Source: Kordia sp050633145 (GTDB lineage: Bacteria; Bacteroidota; Bacteroidia; Flavobacteriales; Flavobacteriaceae). From it: DNA of 64,000 bases. This document shows positions 8,513 through 18,507 of the stretch, piece by piece. The position numbers and the translations under genes are program-made. The DNA lies in the NCBI RefSeq assembly GCF_050633145.1, contig NZ_JBOEFY010000027.1:1-64000 (forward strand). The letters run 5' to 3'. Positions within the stretch are counted from its first letter, which is position 1; each line of letters begins with the position of its first letter. Below the pieces are notes generated by a model. The model ran no database searches. It saw only the letters and a list, made by a program, of their open reading frames with translations, and was not told the origin of the DNA.

Positions 8513-11500
8513 TTAAGTGTTTCTCACTTTTACGTGATACTGAACATTTGGTTTTGTTCCTACATGCTCCAATAAATGGTACATACGGTCATCTTCATGC
8601 AATTCAGCAACTTTACTTGACTTATCGTTAAGATCTCCAAATACCATTGCTCCAGAGCTACACGCCGAAGAACACGCTGTTTGGAATTCACCATCTTTGA
8701 TTTGGCGACCTTCACGTTTTGCATCCAAGATTGTTTTTTGTGTTTTTTGAATACACATAGAACATTTTTCCATCACACCTCTAGAACGTACAACTACATC
8801 AGGGTTTAATACCATACGACCTAAGTCATTGTTCATGTGGTAGTCAAACTCATCATTCTTGTTGTATAAGAACCAGTTGAATCGACGTACTTTATATGGA
8901 CAGTTGTTTGCACAGTAACGAGTTCCAACACAACGGTTATATGCCATATGGTTTTGACCTTGACGTCCGTGTGATGTTGCTGCTACTGGACATACTGTTT
9001 CACATGGTGCGTGATTACAGTGTTGACACATTACAGGTTGGAAAGCCACTTGAGGATTCGCTGAAGGATCTTCCAATTCCACGAAACCACCTAATGAACC
9101 TTTCTCTCCAAATAATCCACTAAATTCTTCTTTCTTTTTATCGTCTTCAGAGAATGTTTCTTCAGATGAATAATATCTATCAATACGCAACCAGTGCATA
9201 TCTCTACTTCTTCTTACTTCCGTTTTACCAACTACTGGCACATTGTTTTCAGCGTGACATGCAATTACACATGCTCCACAACCTGTACAAGCGTTTAAGT
9301 CTATCGATAAGTTGAAGTGATGTCCAACAGAACGATCAAACTTAGCCCACATATCTGCTTCTTGACTCGTAGCATCAATCATTTCATGATCTCTAGATAC
9401 ATGTGGCGGAATATTCCATCCATGTTTCTTATCAAGTTTAGAATATGTATTAAATATCTCTAAAGTCGTTTCTTTAACGATATCACCTCTACCCATTAAG
9501 GTATTGTGCAACTGCACACATGCAAATTCATGCGCTCCTTCTGCACCACCAATTGAAACATTTTGAACACTGTTAAAGTTGTTATACACTTTATAAGCAT
9601 TCACTCCTGTTTGCATGTCTTTTTTGATCCCGGCTTTTTTACCGTAACCTAATGCTAAACCAACTGTTCCTGGCGCTTGACCTGGCTGAATGATTACTGG
9701 AACTTTTAAATCGACTCCATTTACGGTAATTTTCGCATACGAACCGTTTAAACCTCCATTTGCAACATTCCAGTTTTTTATTTCTTTCGCTTCAGCGTCT
9801 GCTTTAGAAATTGTTAAGTAGTTATCCCAAGAAGCTCTAGTAATTGGATCAGGGAATTCTTGCAACCAAGGGTTATTTGCTTGCTGTCCGTCTCCCATTC
9901 CTGTTTTTGTATACAATACTAACTCCATTCCTGAAGCTTGTGCAGTTCCAGCTAATTTTCTAGCTTGTGCAGAAACATCAGTAGTAGTTGTTGCAACTTC
10001 TTCTGTTTCGTTTTCTTCAGCAGCATCCGCAGCTTCTATAGCAACATTTGCTTCCTCAGCTAAACTAACTGTAGCAGTTGTTTTGAATACTCCATCATGT
10101 ACTGCTTGATTCCAAGGTGTTCCGCCTAAAATATCGGCAGTCCAACTTTCTCTTAAGTATTGATAGTATGCTTTGTCATTTCCAGTCCACTTTAATAAAG
10201 CGTCTTGAAATTGTCTTGTATCAAATAATGGACGAATTGTAGGTTGCGTAAGACTGTAGTGACCTTTTTTAAGCTCTACATCTCCCCAAGATTCTAAGTA
10301 ATGTGGAGTCGCAGCTACATATTTCGTATTTAAAGCAGTCTCATCTTCTTTTTGAGTAAACGTTACCGCTAAATCTAATCCTTTTAAGCTTTCGGCAAAT
10401 TCATCGCCGTTTGCTAATGTATATACAGGATTTACTCCTGCCATAATGATTCCGCCAACAGCGCCACCTTTCATATCACTGATAAGTTTTGCTACAGCCT
10501 TGTCATTTCCTTGTCTTATTTTACGTGGTGCTTCTTTATCAAAAACTTCGCTACCAATTGTTTCATTAATTGCCAACACTACGCTTTGTGCATCTACATC
10601 ATTGATTCCAGATACTACAACAGCTTTTGACCCAGCCATTTTAATTTGACCGATTGCATTTTTGATTGCACTTTCTGCTTTGTCAGACAATTGTCTTCCT
10701 GAAACACTGTTCCCAGTAACACCTGCATAAATTTTTGCCAATGCTACTTTCTGATCTGCTACAGATAATGGCACACGCTTATCAGCATTTGCTCCAGACA
10801 ATGTCATATTCGCCTCAAACTGGACGTGTCTTGACATTTTTTGATGTCCTTTTTTTCCGTGTGGAATTCTTCCTTTAGCATATCCGTCATCATATCCACC
10901 ACCTTGCCAGTCTCCTAAGAAGTCTGCTCCGACAGATACAATTATTTCAGCTTTAGAAAAATCGTAATCAGCTAATGCTCTTTCACCATACTTCGCTTCA
11001 AACGCATCTAAAGCAGTTGATTCAGAAACCGCATCATATACTACATGGTTTACATTTCCATACTTTGCTTTGAACTCTCCAACTAATTTAGCTACAGATG
11101 GACTTGCAAAAGTTTGTGTTAGTAAAACAATTTGTTTTCCAGAAGCACTGATTTGATTTAATTTTTGACCAACTTCAGCATCTAACGTTTCCCAAGAAGC
11201 ATCTTTTCCGTCAATTTTTGGATTTTTCACCCTCATGCTATCATATAAAGATAATACAGATGCGTGAACTCTTGCATTTGCACTTCCTTTAGTAGCTGCT
11301 TCTTTATTGTTTTCTACTTTGATTGGACGACCTTCTCTTGTTTTAATTAAGATACTAGCAAAATCGTATCCATCTGCAATTGTTGTTGCATAATAGTCTG
11401 CTACACCAGGAATAATAGTTTCTGGTTGCACTACATAAGGAATCGATTTGATTACTGGTCCTTCACAGGCAGCAAGTGTAGCTGCGGCTGTACTAAAACC

Positions 11501-11677
11501 AACGTATTTAAGAAAGTCTCTACGAGAAGTTGAAGAAGACTCTAACGTCTCTTTATCCCCTAAGAATTCATCTACAGGAACTTCTTCTACAAACTCATTC
11601 TGTCTAAGTGCCTCAACAATAGAACTATTCTCATTTAGCTCTTCAACACTTTTCCAGTATTTCTTGTTTGATGCCAT
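8513..11677 (-). CDS. actB: Alternative Complex III iron-sulfur/molybdopterin-like subunit ActB
   Basis: A 1054-residue fusion of a molybdopterin-oxidoreductase-like domain (about residues 100-740, catalytically silent in the family) and a ferredoxin-like domain (about 760-1040). The N-terminus has a Tat-variant signal, TSRRDFLKYVGFSTAAATLA, at about 50-69. Four Fe-S ligand groups are visible: CTGCGACVIAC, CQHCNHAPCETVCPVA, CVGTRYCANNCPY, and CSMC with the later CSSACSSG. A low-complexity Glu/Thr insert (EENETEEVATTTTDV) sits at about 560-575. It lies 34 bp after actA. Confidence 0.96.
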   Translation of the reverse strand: MASNKKYWKSVEELNENSSIVEALRQNEFVEEVPVDEFLGDKETLESSSTSRRDFLKYVGFSTAAATLAACEGPVIKSIPYVVQPETIIPGVADYYATTIADGYDFASILIKTREGRPIKVENNKEAATKGSANARVHASVLSLYDSMRVKNPKIDGKDASWETLDAEVGQKLNQISASGKQIVLLTQTFASPSVAKLVGEFKAKYGNVNHVVYDAVSESTALDAFEAKYGERALADYDFSKAEIIVSVGADFLGDWQGGGYDDGYAKGRIPHGKKGHQKMSRHVQFEANMTLSGANADKRVPLSVADQKVALAKIYAGVTGNSVSGRQLSDKAESAIKNAIGQIKMAGSKAVVVSGINDVDAQSVVLAINETIGSEVFDKEAPRKIRQGNDKAVAKLISDMKGGAVGGIIMAGVNPVYTLANGDEFAESLKGLDLAVTFTQKEDETALNTKYVAATPHYLESWGDVELKKGHYSLTQPTIRPLFDTRQFQDALLKWTGNDKAYYQYLRESWTADILGGTPWNQAVHDGVFKTTATVSLAEEANVAIEAADAAEENETEEVATTTTDVSAQARKLAGTAQASGMELVLYTKTGMGDGQQANNPWLQEFPDPITRASWDNYLTISKADAEAKEIKNWNVANGGLNGSYAKITVNGVDLKVPVIIQPGQAPGTVGLALGYGKKAGIKKDMQTGVNAYKVYNNFNSVQNVSIGGAEGAHEFACVQLHNTLMGRGDIVKETTLEIFNTYSKLDKKHGWNIPPHVSRDHEMIDATSQEADMWAKFDRSVGHHFNLSIDLNACTGCGACVIACHAENNVPVVGKTEVRRSRDMHWLRIDRYYSSEETFSEDDKKKEEFSGLFGEKGSLGGFVELEDPSANPQVAFQPVMCQHCNHAPCETVCPVAATSHGRQGQNHMAYNRCVGTRYCANNCPYKVRRFNWFLYNKNDEFDYHMNNDLGRMVLNPDVVVRSRGVMEKCSMCIQKTQKTILDAKREGRQIKDGEFQTACSSACSSGAMVFGDLNDKSSKVAELHEDDRMYHLLEHVGTKPNVQYHVKVRNT

Positions 11678-11710
11678 ATTATATATATAAAATTAGCTTC
11701 TTAATTAATA

Positions 11711-13009
11711 TTAATAGTGACATTTTCCACATTCTAAGGCACCCATTTTAGCTGCTTTGAATGTTTCAACACCATATTTTTCTTTTAACTGCTCGTGAAT
11801 TTTGTCGTAATATGCATTTCCTTTGAAATTCACATCTGTATCTCTGTGACAGTTGATACACCATCCCATTGTTAATGGCGCATGCTGTTCAACTATTTCC
11901 ATTTCTTGAATTTCTCCGTGACATGTCTGACATTCTACTCCTGCAACTGAAACGTGTTGCGAGTGATTGAAATATACAAAGTCAGGTAAATTATGAACAC
12001 GTATCCATTTTACTGGCTTAGGTTCATTTACATAATCTTGCTCTGTTGGATCCCAACCTGTAGCTCCGTATAATTCTTGAATTTGTTTATTGTAGTCCAC
12101 TCCGTATTTAACAACACCTTCTTGCTGCACATCATCTGAAACTTGTGCAATGTTTTTATGACAGTTCATACAAACATTTAAAGATGGAATTCCTGAAGTC
12201 TTACTTACTCTAGCAGAAGAGTGACAGTACTTACACTCTATTTTATTATCACCTGCGTGAATTCTGTGCGAGAAGTGAATTGGTTGTATTGGCTGATATC
12301 CTTCATCAACTCCAACTTGCATAAAGTATCCATACGCAAAGTACGCTGCTCCCAACATAAAGAAGATCACAGTTACAATCACTAAGAATTGATTGTGAAC
12401 AAATGCTTTCCAAAGTGAAGGCTTCTTAACCTCCTCTTCTAAGTTTAACGTTCCATTAGCCGTTGCAAACTTTCGAAGTGTTTTGTTCACTAAGAACAAT
12501 CCTAATGCTAATAGACCGAATAAAACAATTAAAGCAATTAATACTACTTGTGTAGAAAAACCTCCACCAGCAGTCTCTGTACTTGGATCTACTTTAGATT
12601 TTATTGGCGTTGGTTTTGGCTGAGCTGTATACGCCAAGATGTTATCTATATCCTCATTTTTCAATGTAGGAAATGGCGTCATGATACTTTTCTTGTTATC
12701 ATTAAACACCTTGTTTGCATACTTATCTCCTGATTTGATTAACGCTGAACTATTCTTAATCCATTTGTATAACCATTCTCGATCTAAGCCTTCCTCTTCT
12801 GCCAAACGTGCTTCCACACCTCTTAACGCAGGACCAGTTGACTTACTATCTAACTTATGACAAGCAGCACAGTTTGCATTAAACAAAGCTTTACCAGCTG
12901 TAACCGCCGCATCGTCTTGTGCAAATGCAGAAGCTGAAAATACTAACATCAGCGCTAGTGCGGTTCCTAAAATTCTTGAAATTGAATTGCGGTGATTCAC
13001 CTTTTTCAT
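11711..13009 (-). CDS. actA: Alternative Complex III multihaem cytochrome c ActA
   Basis: A 432-residue exported protein with signal peptide (cleavage near ASAFAQ) and six CXXCH haem sites: CAACH in an N-terminal class I cytochrome domain (about residue 45), then CKYCH, CMNCH, CQTCH, CINCH and the very C-terminal CGKCH in the pentahaem region. A single membrane helix (about 155-175) and a second hydrophobic stretch (about 208-232) separate the halves. ActA is normally described as pentahaem, so the extra monohaem domain is a fusion, common in Bacteroidetes. First gene of the operon; a TAnnTTTG box lies upstream. Confidence 0.95.
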   Translation of the reverse strand: MKKVNHRNSISRILGTALALMLVFSASAFAQDDAAVTAGKALFNANCAACHKLDSKSTGPALRGVEARLAEEEGLDREWLYKWIKNSSALIKSGDKYANKVFNDNKKSIMTPFPTLKNEDIDNILAYTAQPKPTPIKSKVDPSTETAGGGFSTQVVLIALIVLFGLLALGLFLVNKTLRKFATANGTLNLEEEVKKPSLWKAFVHNQFLVIVTVIFFMLGAAYFAYGYFMQVGVDEGYQPIQPIHFSHRIHAGDNKIECKYCHSSARVSKTSGIPSLNVCMNCHKNIAQVSDDVQQEGVVKYGVDYNKQIQELYGATGWDPTEQDYVNEPKPVKWIRVHNLPDFVYFNHSQHVSVAGVECQTCHGEIQEMEIVEQHAPLTMGWCINCHRDTDVNFKGNAYYDKIHEQLKEKYGVETFKAAKMGALECGKCHY

Positions 13010-13090
13010 ATCTTAAAGTCTTCTTAATTTGGCATGGTTTTTTCTAAGTATATTTTTAACTTAGACACTCATGCTTGTTCCAAATTTGAG

Positions 13091-13098
13091 CAAAAATA
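13091..13098 (-). promoter_or_regulatory. -7 promoter box for the act-cox operon
   Basis: On the minus strand this reads TATTTTTG, matching the Bacteroidetes -7 consensus TAnnTTTG. It lies about 82 nt upstream of the actA start codon in the divergent gap with the SPOR gene. The -33 element is less clear. Confidence 0.5.
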
Positions 13099-13196
13099 CA
13101 AATAGCGTTGAATTTGCGAAATTATAGTGAACTCTTAATTGTTAATTTATAGTAATTCTAAATAAGATTTTAGCATGTTTGTTCGTTAGGTTATTT

Positions 13197-13204
13197 TACA
13201 TTTG
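13197..13204 (+). promoter_or_regulatory. -7 promoter box for the SPOR gene
   Basis: TACATTTG matches TAnnTTTG. A start site about 7 nt downstream gives a leader of roughly 10-12 nt before the ATG at 13223. This favours that ATG over the upstream TTG at 13202, which would overlap the box. Confidence 0.6.
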
Positions 13205-13222
13205 TATAAAATTGTATTCATT

Positions 13223-13630
13223 ATGAGATTTTTAGCTATTAAAAAAAGCACCATTTTTACCGTTTCAGCACTTTTCTGTGCCGGATTCGCATTTGCACAA
13301 CAAGGAGAGATTACCATCTCTAAAGACCCAAATATTGATAAATTACTTACATATCAGAAGGAAATTAACCAAGAAACAGACAATGACAATCGTTTGAAGA
13401 TTCAAATCTTTAACGGAAATCTTAAAAATGCAGAGAGAGCAAAGCGAGAATTTGAGAAATCACACGAAAAAGATATCCCTGCAAATATTAAATTTGAAAC
13501 ACCTAATTATAAAGTTTGGGTAGGAAATTTTAGAAATAGATTAGAAGCAGAACGATATTTAGTAGAAGTTAAAGAAACGTTTCCTAACGCATTTATTTTT
13601 ACACCTCTAAAAAAGAAGAAGAAAAATTAG
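13223..13630 (+). CDS. secreted SPOR-domain protein
   Basis: A 135-residue protein with a signal peptide (MRFLAIKKSTIFTVSALF..., cleavage after AFAQ) and a C-terminal SPOR-like domain (about residues 60-130: YKVWVGNFRNRLEAERYLVE). SPOR domains bind denuded peptidoglycan glycan strands, often at division sites. The frame is open 21 nt further to a TTG at 13202, but the ATG start gives a proper signal peptide and fits the promoter. It is divergent from the act operon and convergent with infB, sharing a bidirectional terminator. The C-terminus is very lysine-rich. Confidence 0.85.
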   Translation: MRFLAIKKSTIFTVSALFCAGFAFAQQGEITISKDPNIDKLLTYQKEINQETDNDNRLKIQIFNGNLKNAERAKREFEKSHEKDIPANIKFETPNYKVWVGNFRNRLEAERYLVEVKETFPNAFIFTPLKKKKKN

Positions 13631-13650
13631 CTTTAAAAACTAATTTATAT

Positions 13651-13684
13651 AAAAAAAAGGATCGCAAATGCGATCCTTTTTTTT
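13651..13684. terminator. bidirectional intrinsic terminator
   Basis: AGGATCGCA-AA-TGCGATCCT flanked by eight A and eight T. It separates the convergent SPOR gene and infB and can end both transcripts. Confidence 0.9.
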
Positions 13685-13704
13685 CTTTTATACTTGTGTA
13701 TATA

Positions 13705-16596
13705 TTATTTCAGCTTTTTCTTCACTGCAACTTCTTGGAATGCTTCTACAATATCACCTTCTTTGATGTCGTTATAGTTTTTAACTTGCAATCCACAATC
13801 GTATCCTTTGCTTACTTCTTTTACATCGTCTTTGAAACGTTTTAAAGAAGCTAATTCCCCTGTAAAGATTACAACTCCATCACGAATCAATCGAATGTTA
13901 GAGTTTCTAAAAATCTTACCATCTGTAACCATACATCCAGCAATTGTACCAATTTTAGAGATTTTGAATGTTTCTCTAATTTCAGCATTACCTGTGATTT
14001 CTTCTTTCATTTCTGGCGACAATAAGCCTTCCATTGCATCTTTTACATCGTTGATAGCATCATAGATAATTGAGTATGCTCTGATATCAATTTCTTCTTT
14101 ATCAGCAACCATTCTTGCATTTCCTGCAGGTCTTACATTAAATCCGATAATAATCGCATCAGAAGCACTTGCTAGCAACACATCACTTTCCGTAATTGCA
14201 CCAACACCTTTGTGAATGATTTTTACTTCAATTTCTTCTGTAGATAGTTTTTGGAATGAATCTGTTAAAGCTTCAACCGAACCATCTACATCACCTTTAA
14301 GAATAATGTTTAATTCTTTAAAGTCTCCAATTTTGATTCTTCTACCAATATCAGATAATGTTGTTCTACGCTGCGTTCTTACAGATTGTTCTCTGAGTAA
14401 TTGCGTACGCTTTGCAGCAATTTGTTTCGCATCTTTTTCATCTACGAATACATTGAACTTATCACCTGCTTGTGGCGCACCATCTAAACCAAGAATTGAT
14501 ACTGGCGTTGAAGGATTGGCAGTTTTCACTTTGTTACCACGCTCATCAAACATTGCTTTGATTTTTCCACTATGCTTACCAGCCAATAGATAATCTCCAA
14601 TTTTTAATGTACCGTTTTGAACAAGAATAGTTGATACATATCCACGACCTTTGTCTAAGAATGCTTCTACTACAGTTCCTACCGCATTTTTATCTGGATT
14701 TGCTTGCAACTCTAATAACTCTGCTTCAAGCAATACTTTTTCTAATAAGTCATCAACACCTAAACCAGTTTTTGCAGAGATATCATGCGATTGAATTTTT
14801 CCACCCCAATCTTCTACCAACAAGTTCATTGCTGCTAGTTTCTCTTTAATTTTATCTGGATTTGCTGTTGGTCTATCAATTTTGTTGATTGCAAATACAA
14901 TTGGAACACCAGCTGCTTGTGCGTGACTGATTGCTTCTTTTGTTTGTGGCATTACATCATCATCCGCAGCAATTACAATAATTGCGATATCGGTTACTTT
15001 CGCACCACGTGCACGCATCGCCGTAAAGGCTTCGTGACCTGGTGTATCTAAGAATGTAATTCGTTGTCCACTTTCAAGCGATACTCCATACGCTCCAATA
15101 TGCTGTGTAATTCCTCCTGATTCACCTGCAATAACATTTTCTTTACGAATATGATCTAGTAGCGATGTTTTACCGTGATCTACGTGACCCATCACCGTTA
15201 CAATTGGCGCTCTTGCTGATAAATCTTCTGGTGCATCTTCTTCTTCCTGAATAGCTTCTTCAATATCTGCTGATACGAAGTCTACCGAGAATCCAAATTC
15301 TTCTGCAACTATTGTTAAGGTATCTGCATCTAGACGCTGGTTCATGGTTACCATGATTCCCAACATCATACATTTAGAGATAATATCATTGATACCAACA
15401 TCCATCATTGTAGCAAGTTCTCCAACAGTTACAAATTCTGTTGCTTTTAATACTTTGCTTTCTGCTGCTTGTTGCTCTAAATCTTCCTCCGTTTTCTGCC
15501 TACGGATATCACGCTTGTCTCTACGATACTTAGCACCTTTTGATTTGCTGCTTTTCCCTTGAAGTTTTTCAAGCGTTTCACGTACTTGTTTTTGTACTTC
15601 TTCTTCTGTTGGTTCAACTTTAACCACAGGTGGTTTACGGTTTCCTCCACCTCTTCGGTTTCCACCACCTCGGTTTCCGCCTCCGCTTCCACCACCTTTG
15701 TTTCCAAATCGGTTGTTTCCACCAGAACGGTTGTTATTATTATTTCCACCAGAACCAGTTTTAGAAATACGCTTACGCTTCTTTCTTTTATCTGCTTCCG
15801 ATTCTTTTTTAGAATCTTCTTTCTTCTTTTTCGTTTTGTTAAACTGAGTCAAGTCAATTTTTTGACCTGTCATTTTTGGACCAGAGAGTTTTTGGTATTT
15901 TGTTTCAATTACCTTTTTCTCAGGTTCTGCAGCAACAGGAGCAGTAGGAGTAACTTCTGCTTTAACCTCTTTCGTAGCAGCAGGCTTCTCTACAGTTTTT
16001 TGTTTTGGCTCAACTTTTTGAACTTGCTTAGGCTTTGAAAATTTTGGCCTGTTAGAAATTACTTCAGGTCGCTGCGGCTTCTTCTCATTTTTATTATGTG
16101 AAGGCTTTGGTTTCTCTGGCGCTTTTTCTTCTTGCTTTGGCTTAGACTTTTCTTGAACTTTTTGCTCAGGAGCTTTTGGTGCTGGCTCTGCTGGTGCTGG
16201 CGCAGTTTCTTTCTTTTCCGTAGACGATGTATCTTTTTGAGGGTTTAGATCTATTTTTCCAATCGTTTTCGGTCCAGATAAGTTTGCTTTAGCACGCACT
16301 ACTTTTTCACGCTCTTCACGTAAACGTTGCGCTTCTTCTTGCTCTTTTACAAGTTGTTCTCGCAATGCTTCTTTCTCCTTCCTTTTCTCTTCTCCAAGCT
16401 CTTTAGAAGCTACTTTTTTACTCTTGTCGGTCTGGAAACCATCAAGTAGCACATTGTATACTTCTTGCGATATTTTTGTCGTTGGTCTTTTTTCCACAGA
16501 AACCCCTTTCTGCGTCAAGAAGTCGACAGCTCTATCGATCGAAATATTTAATTCGCGTAGTACTTTACTAAGCCTTATTTTGTTCTGTTCAGCCAT
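13705..16596 (-). CDS. infB: translation initiation factor IF-2
   Basis: GTPase that brings initiator tRNA to the 30S subunit and promotes subunit joining. The 963-residue protein has an IF2_N domain (residues 1-50), a long Lys/Glu/Pro-rich linker (about 60-270), a Gly/Asn/Arg-rich segment (about 275-320, with NNNNNRSGGNN), a second IF2_N-type segment, and the GTPase domain with GHVDHGKTSLLD (G1), DTPGHEAF (G3) and NKID (G4), followed by domains 2-4. The long low-complexity linker is usual for Bacteroidetes IF-2. Last gene of rimP-nusA-infB, 48 bp after nusA. Confidence 0.98.
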   Translation of the reverse strand: MAEQNKIRLSKVLRELNISIDRAVDFLTQKGVSVEKRPTTKISQEVYNVLLDGFQTDKSKKVASKELGEEKRKEKEALREQLVKEQEEAQRLREEREKVVRAKANLSGPKTIGKIDLNPQKDTSSTEKKETAPAPAEPAPKAPEQKVQEKSKPKQEEKAPEKPKPSHNKNEKKPQRPEVISNRPKFSKPKQVQKVEPKQKTVEKPAATKEVKAEVTPTAPVAAEPEKKVIETKYQKLSGPKMTGQKIDLTQFNKTKKKKEDSKKESEADKRKKRKRISKTGSGGNNNNNRSGGNNRFGNKGGGSGGGNRGGGNRRGGGNRKPPVVKVEPTEEEVQKQVRETLEKLQGKSSKSKGAKYRRDKRDIRRQKTEEDLEQQAAESKVLKATEFVTVGELATMMDVGINDIISKCMMLGIMVTMNQRLDADTLTIVAEEFGFSVDFVSADIEEAIQEEEDAPEDLSARAPIVTVMGHVDHGKTSLLDHIRKENVIAGESGGITQHIGAYGVSLESGQRITFLDTPGHEAFTAMRARGAKVTDIAIIVIAADDDVMPQTKEAISHAQAAGVPIVFAINKIDRPTANPDKIKEKLAAMNLLVEDWGGKIQSHDISAKTGLGVDDLLEKVLLEAELLELQANPDKNAVGTVVEAFLDKGRGYVSTILVQNGTLKIGDYLLAGKHSGKIKAMFDERGNKVKTANPSTPVSILGLDGAPQAGDKFNVFVDEKDAKQIAAKRTQLLREQSVRTQRRTTLSDIGRRIKIGDFKELNIILKGDVDGSVEALTDSFQKLSTEEIEVKIIHKGVGAITESDVLLASASDAIIIGFNVRPAGNARMVADKEEIDIRAYSIIYDAINDVKDAMEGLLSPEMKEEITGNAEIRETFKISKIGTIAGCMVTDGKIFRNSNIRLIRDGVVIFTGELASLKRFKDDVKEVSKGYDCGLQVKNYNDIKEGDIVEAFQEVAVKKKLK

Positions 16597-16644
16597 AAGC
16601 TATTTTAAATTTTACCCTCTTTTTAAATAAAAAACTGCTTTTGA

Positions 16645-17877
16645 TTAATCTTCGAACTCCTCTTTTAGAATTCGTATTACTTCCCCAACAGTTTCTTCCT
16701 CTAAATCCGTTTGTTTTACAAGGAAGTCCATTTCTTGATCTAAGACACTTTTTGCAGTATCTAAACCTATTTTCTTAAATTCTTCTATTACCCAAGCTTC
16801 AATTTCATCAGAGAACTCAGTTAATTCAACATCTTCTTCAACACCTTCACGATATACATCTATTTCATATCCTGTAAGCTGTCCTGCTAATCGAATGTTA
16901 AATCCACCTTTACCGATTGCTTTTGAAACTTCTTCTGGTTTTAAGAATACTTCAACACGCTTTGTTTCTTCGTTAATTTTTAACGAACTCACTCTTGCTG
17001 GACTTAAGGCACGCGTTATATATAGTTGTAAATTTGTTGTGTAATTGATTACATCTATATTTTCGTTCCCTAACTCTCTCACGATTCCATGGATACGAGA
17101 ACCTTTCATTCCCACACATGCTCCCACAGGATCGATCCTATCATCATAAGAATCTACAGCTACTTTTGCTTTTTCACCTGGAATTCTTACTACTTTTTTA
17201 ACTGTAATTAATCCGTCAAAAACTTCTGGAATTTCTTGTTCAAATAATTTTTCCAAGAATTCTGGCGCCGTTCTCGACATGACAATCATAGGCTTATTTC
17301 CTTTTAAGTCTACTCTGTCAATAATTCCTCTTACATTTTCTCCTTTACGGAAGAAATCAGATGGAATTTGGTTTTCTTTTGGCAACACGATTTCGTTTCC
17401 TTCATCATCTAACAAAATAACTGCTCTGTGTCTAATGTGATGCACTTCTGCAGTATATATGTCTCCTACTAAATCTTTAAATTGCTTATAGATTGTTGTA
17501 TTATCGTGTTCGTGTATTTTTGAAATTAAATTTTGACGTAGGGCTAAAATTGCTCTTCTTCCTAAGTCGATTAATTTTACTTCTTCAGACACATCTTCAC
17601 CAACTTCAAAATCTGGCTCAATTTTTCGTGCTTCTGCAAGCTCTATTTCTTGATTTGGCTCTTCTACTTCTCCATCTGCAACTACAATTCTGTTTCTCCA
17701 AATTTCTAAATCTCCTTTATCGGGATTTATAATGATGTCAAAATTGTCATCTGATCCAAATTTCTTTTTTAATGCATTTCTAAAAACATCCTCCAATATC
17801 GCCATTAGCGTTACTCGATCTATTAGCTTATCGTCTTTAAACTCTGAAAACGAGTCAATCAATGCTAGATTCTCCAT
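16645..17877 (-). CDS. nusA: transcription termination/antitermination factor NusA
   Basis: RNA polymerase-binding factor that modulates pausing, termination and antitermination. The 410-residue product has the N-terminal polymerase-binding domain (about 1-110), S1 domain (about 120-200), and two KH domains (GACVGMKGSRIHGIVREL and KAIGKGGFNIRLAGQLTG). It lacks the E. coli type C-terminal acidic repeats, as is normal outside gammaproteobacteria. It lies 13 bp after rimP and 48 bp before infB in the classical operon order. Confidence 0.97.
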   Translation of the reverse strand: MENLALIDSFSEFKDDKLIDRVTLMAILEDVFRNALKKKFGSDDNFDIIINPDKGDLEIWRNRIVVADGEVEEPNQEIELAEARKIEPDFEVGEDVSEEVKLIDLGRRAILALRQNLISKIHEHDNTTIYKQFKDLVGDIYTAEVHHIRHRAVILLDDEGNEIVLPKENQIPSDFFRKGENVRGIIDRVDLKGNKPMIVMSRTAPEFLEKLFEQEIPEVFDGLITVKKVVRIPGEKAKVAVDSYDDRIDPVGACVGMKGSRIHGIVRELGNENIDVINYTTNLQLYITRALSPARVSSLKINEETKRVEVFLKPEEVSKAIGKGGFNIRLAGQLTGYEIDVYREGVEEDVELTEFSDEIEAWVIEEFKKIGLDTAKSVLDQEMDFLVKQTDLEEETVGEVIRILKEEFED

Positions 17878-17890
17878 GACATGTCTTTAA

Positions 17891-18355
17891 TTAAAATGTT
17901 ACCATAACTTTTGCTTTTACAATATCTTTATAAGGTATTTCCAGTTCTTTTTGAACTGTCACTTTTCCTTTTCCAATGGGTTTTGGCTCGCGCGCTTTCC
18001 ATTGTAATTTTATTTTTTCATCATCGGCAGTTACTAAAGTACCTTCTACTTTTGAACTGTCTTCGATAATTACTTCTAGTTTTCTACCCACATTTTTCTT
18101 GTATTGACGAATGTGTGTAATTCCTTCAGAGATTCCGGAAGAAAATACTTCTAAAGAAAAATCTTCTTCTTCTCTATCTAGGTTATGCTCAATATGTCGA
18201 CTGACCTTCATACAATCGCTTAATGTAACTCCGTTATCGCCATCAATCACAACCACAATCTTGTTTCCAGCCTTTATTTCCTTGGAAATTAAGAACAACG
18301 AAGACTCTTCTTCTAGTACTTCTTGCAATAATTTTGTAACCTTTTCTTTAAACAT
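17891..18355 (-). CDS. rimP: ribosome maturation factor RimP
   Basis: Assembly factor for the 30S subunit. I place the start at the internal ATG (MFKEKVTKLLQEVL), giving 154 residues, the family size. The frame stays open to an ATG at 18391, but that extra segment (MRGHKSPLFILK) is encoded by a GC-rich hairpin and has no counterpart in RimP. Conserved blocks include VVIDGDNGVTLSDCMKVSRH and SLEVFSSGISEGI. First gene of the nusA operon. Confidence 0.93.
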   Translation of the reverse strand: MFKEKVTKLLQEVLEEESSLFLISKEIKAGNKIVVVIDGDNGVTLSDCMKVSRHIEHNLDREEEDFSLEVFSSGISEGITHIRQYKKNVGRKLEVIIEDSSKVEGTLVTADDEKIKLQWKAREPKPIGKGKVTVQKELEIPYKDIVKAKVMVTF

Positions 18356-18369
18356 TTTTAGTATGAAAA

Positions 18370-18389
18370 GAGGGGACTTATGTCCCCTC
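18370..18389 (-). promoter_or_regulatory. terminator-like hairpin in the rimP-nusA-infB leader
   Basis: GAGGGGAC-N4-GTCCCCTC followed on the minus strand by TTTTC, 14 nt before the chosen rimP ATG. The arms are perfect, GC-rich 8-mers in AT-rich DNA. Because the operon encodes NusA, which acts on hairpin-dependent termination, an attenuator controlling the operon is plausible; this is inference. Confidence 0.55.
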
Positions 18390-18507
18390 ATTTTTAGTCT
18401 TTACTTCGTATAACGGTGCAAATATACACATTTTTTCTAATCTTAAAAACTATTCAACTAAAGGTTTTTATTTGTAACTTCCATGTATCTATAAAAATGT
18501 ATCCGTA

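Noticed and set aside
15559..16038. 159-residue open frame antisense to infB
   Set aside because: It mirrors the Lys/Glu-rich linker of IF-2; the Phe/Ser/Leu-rich translation is a codon shadow.
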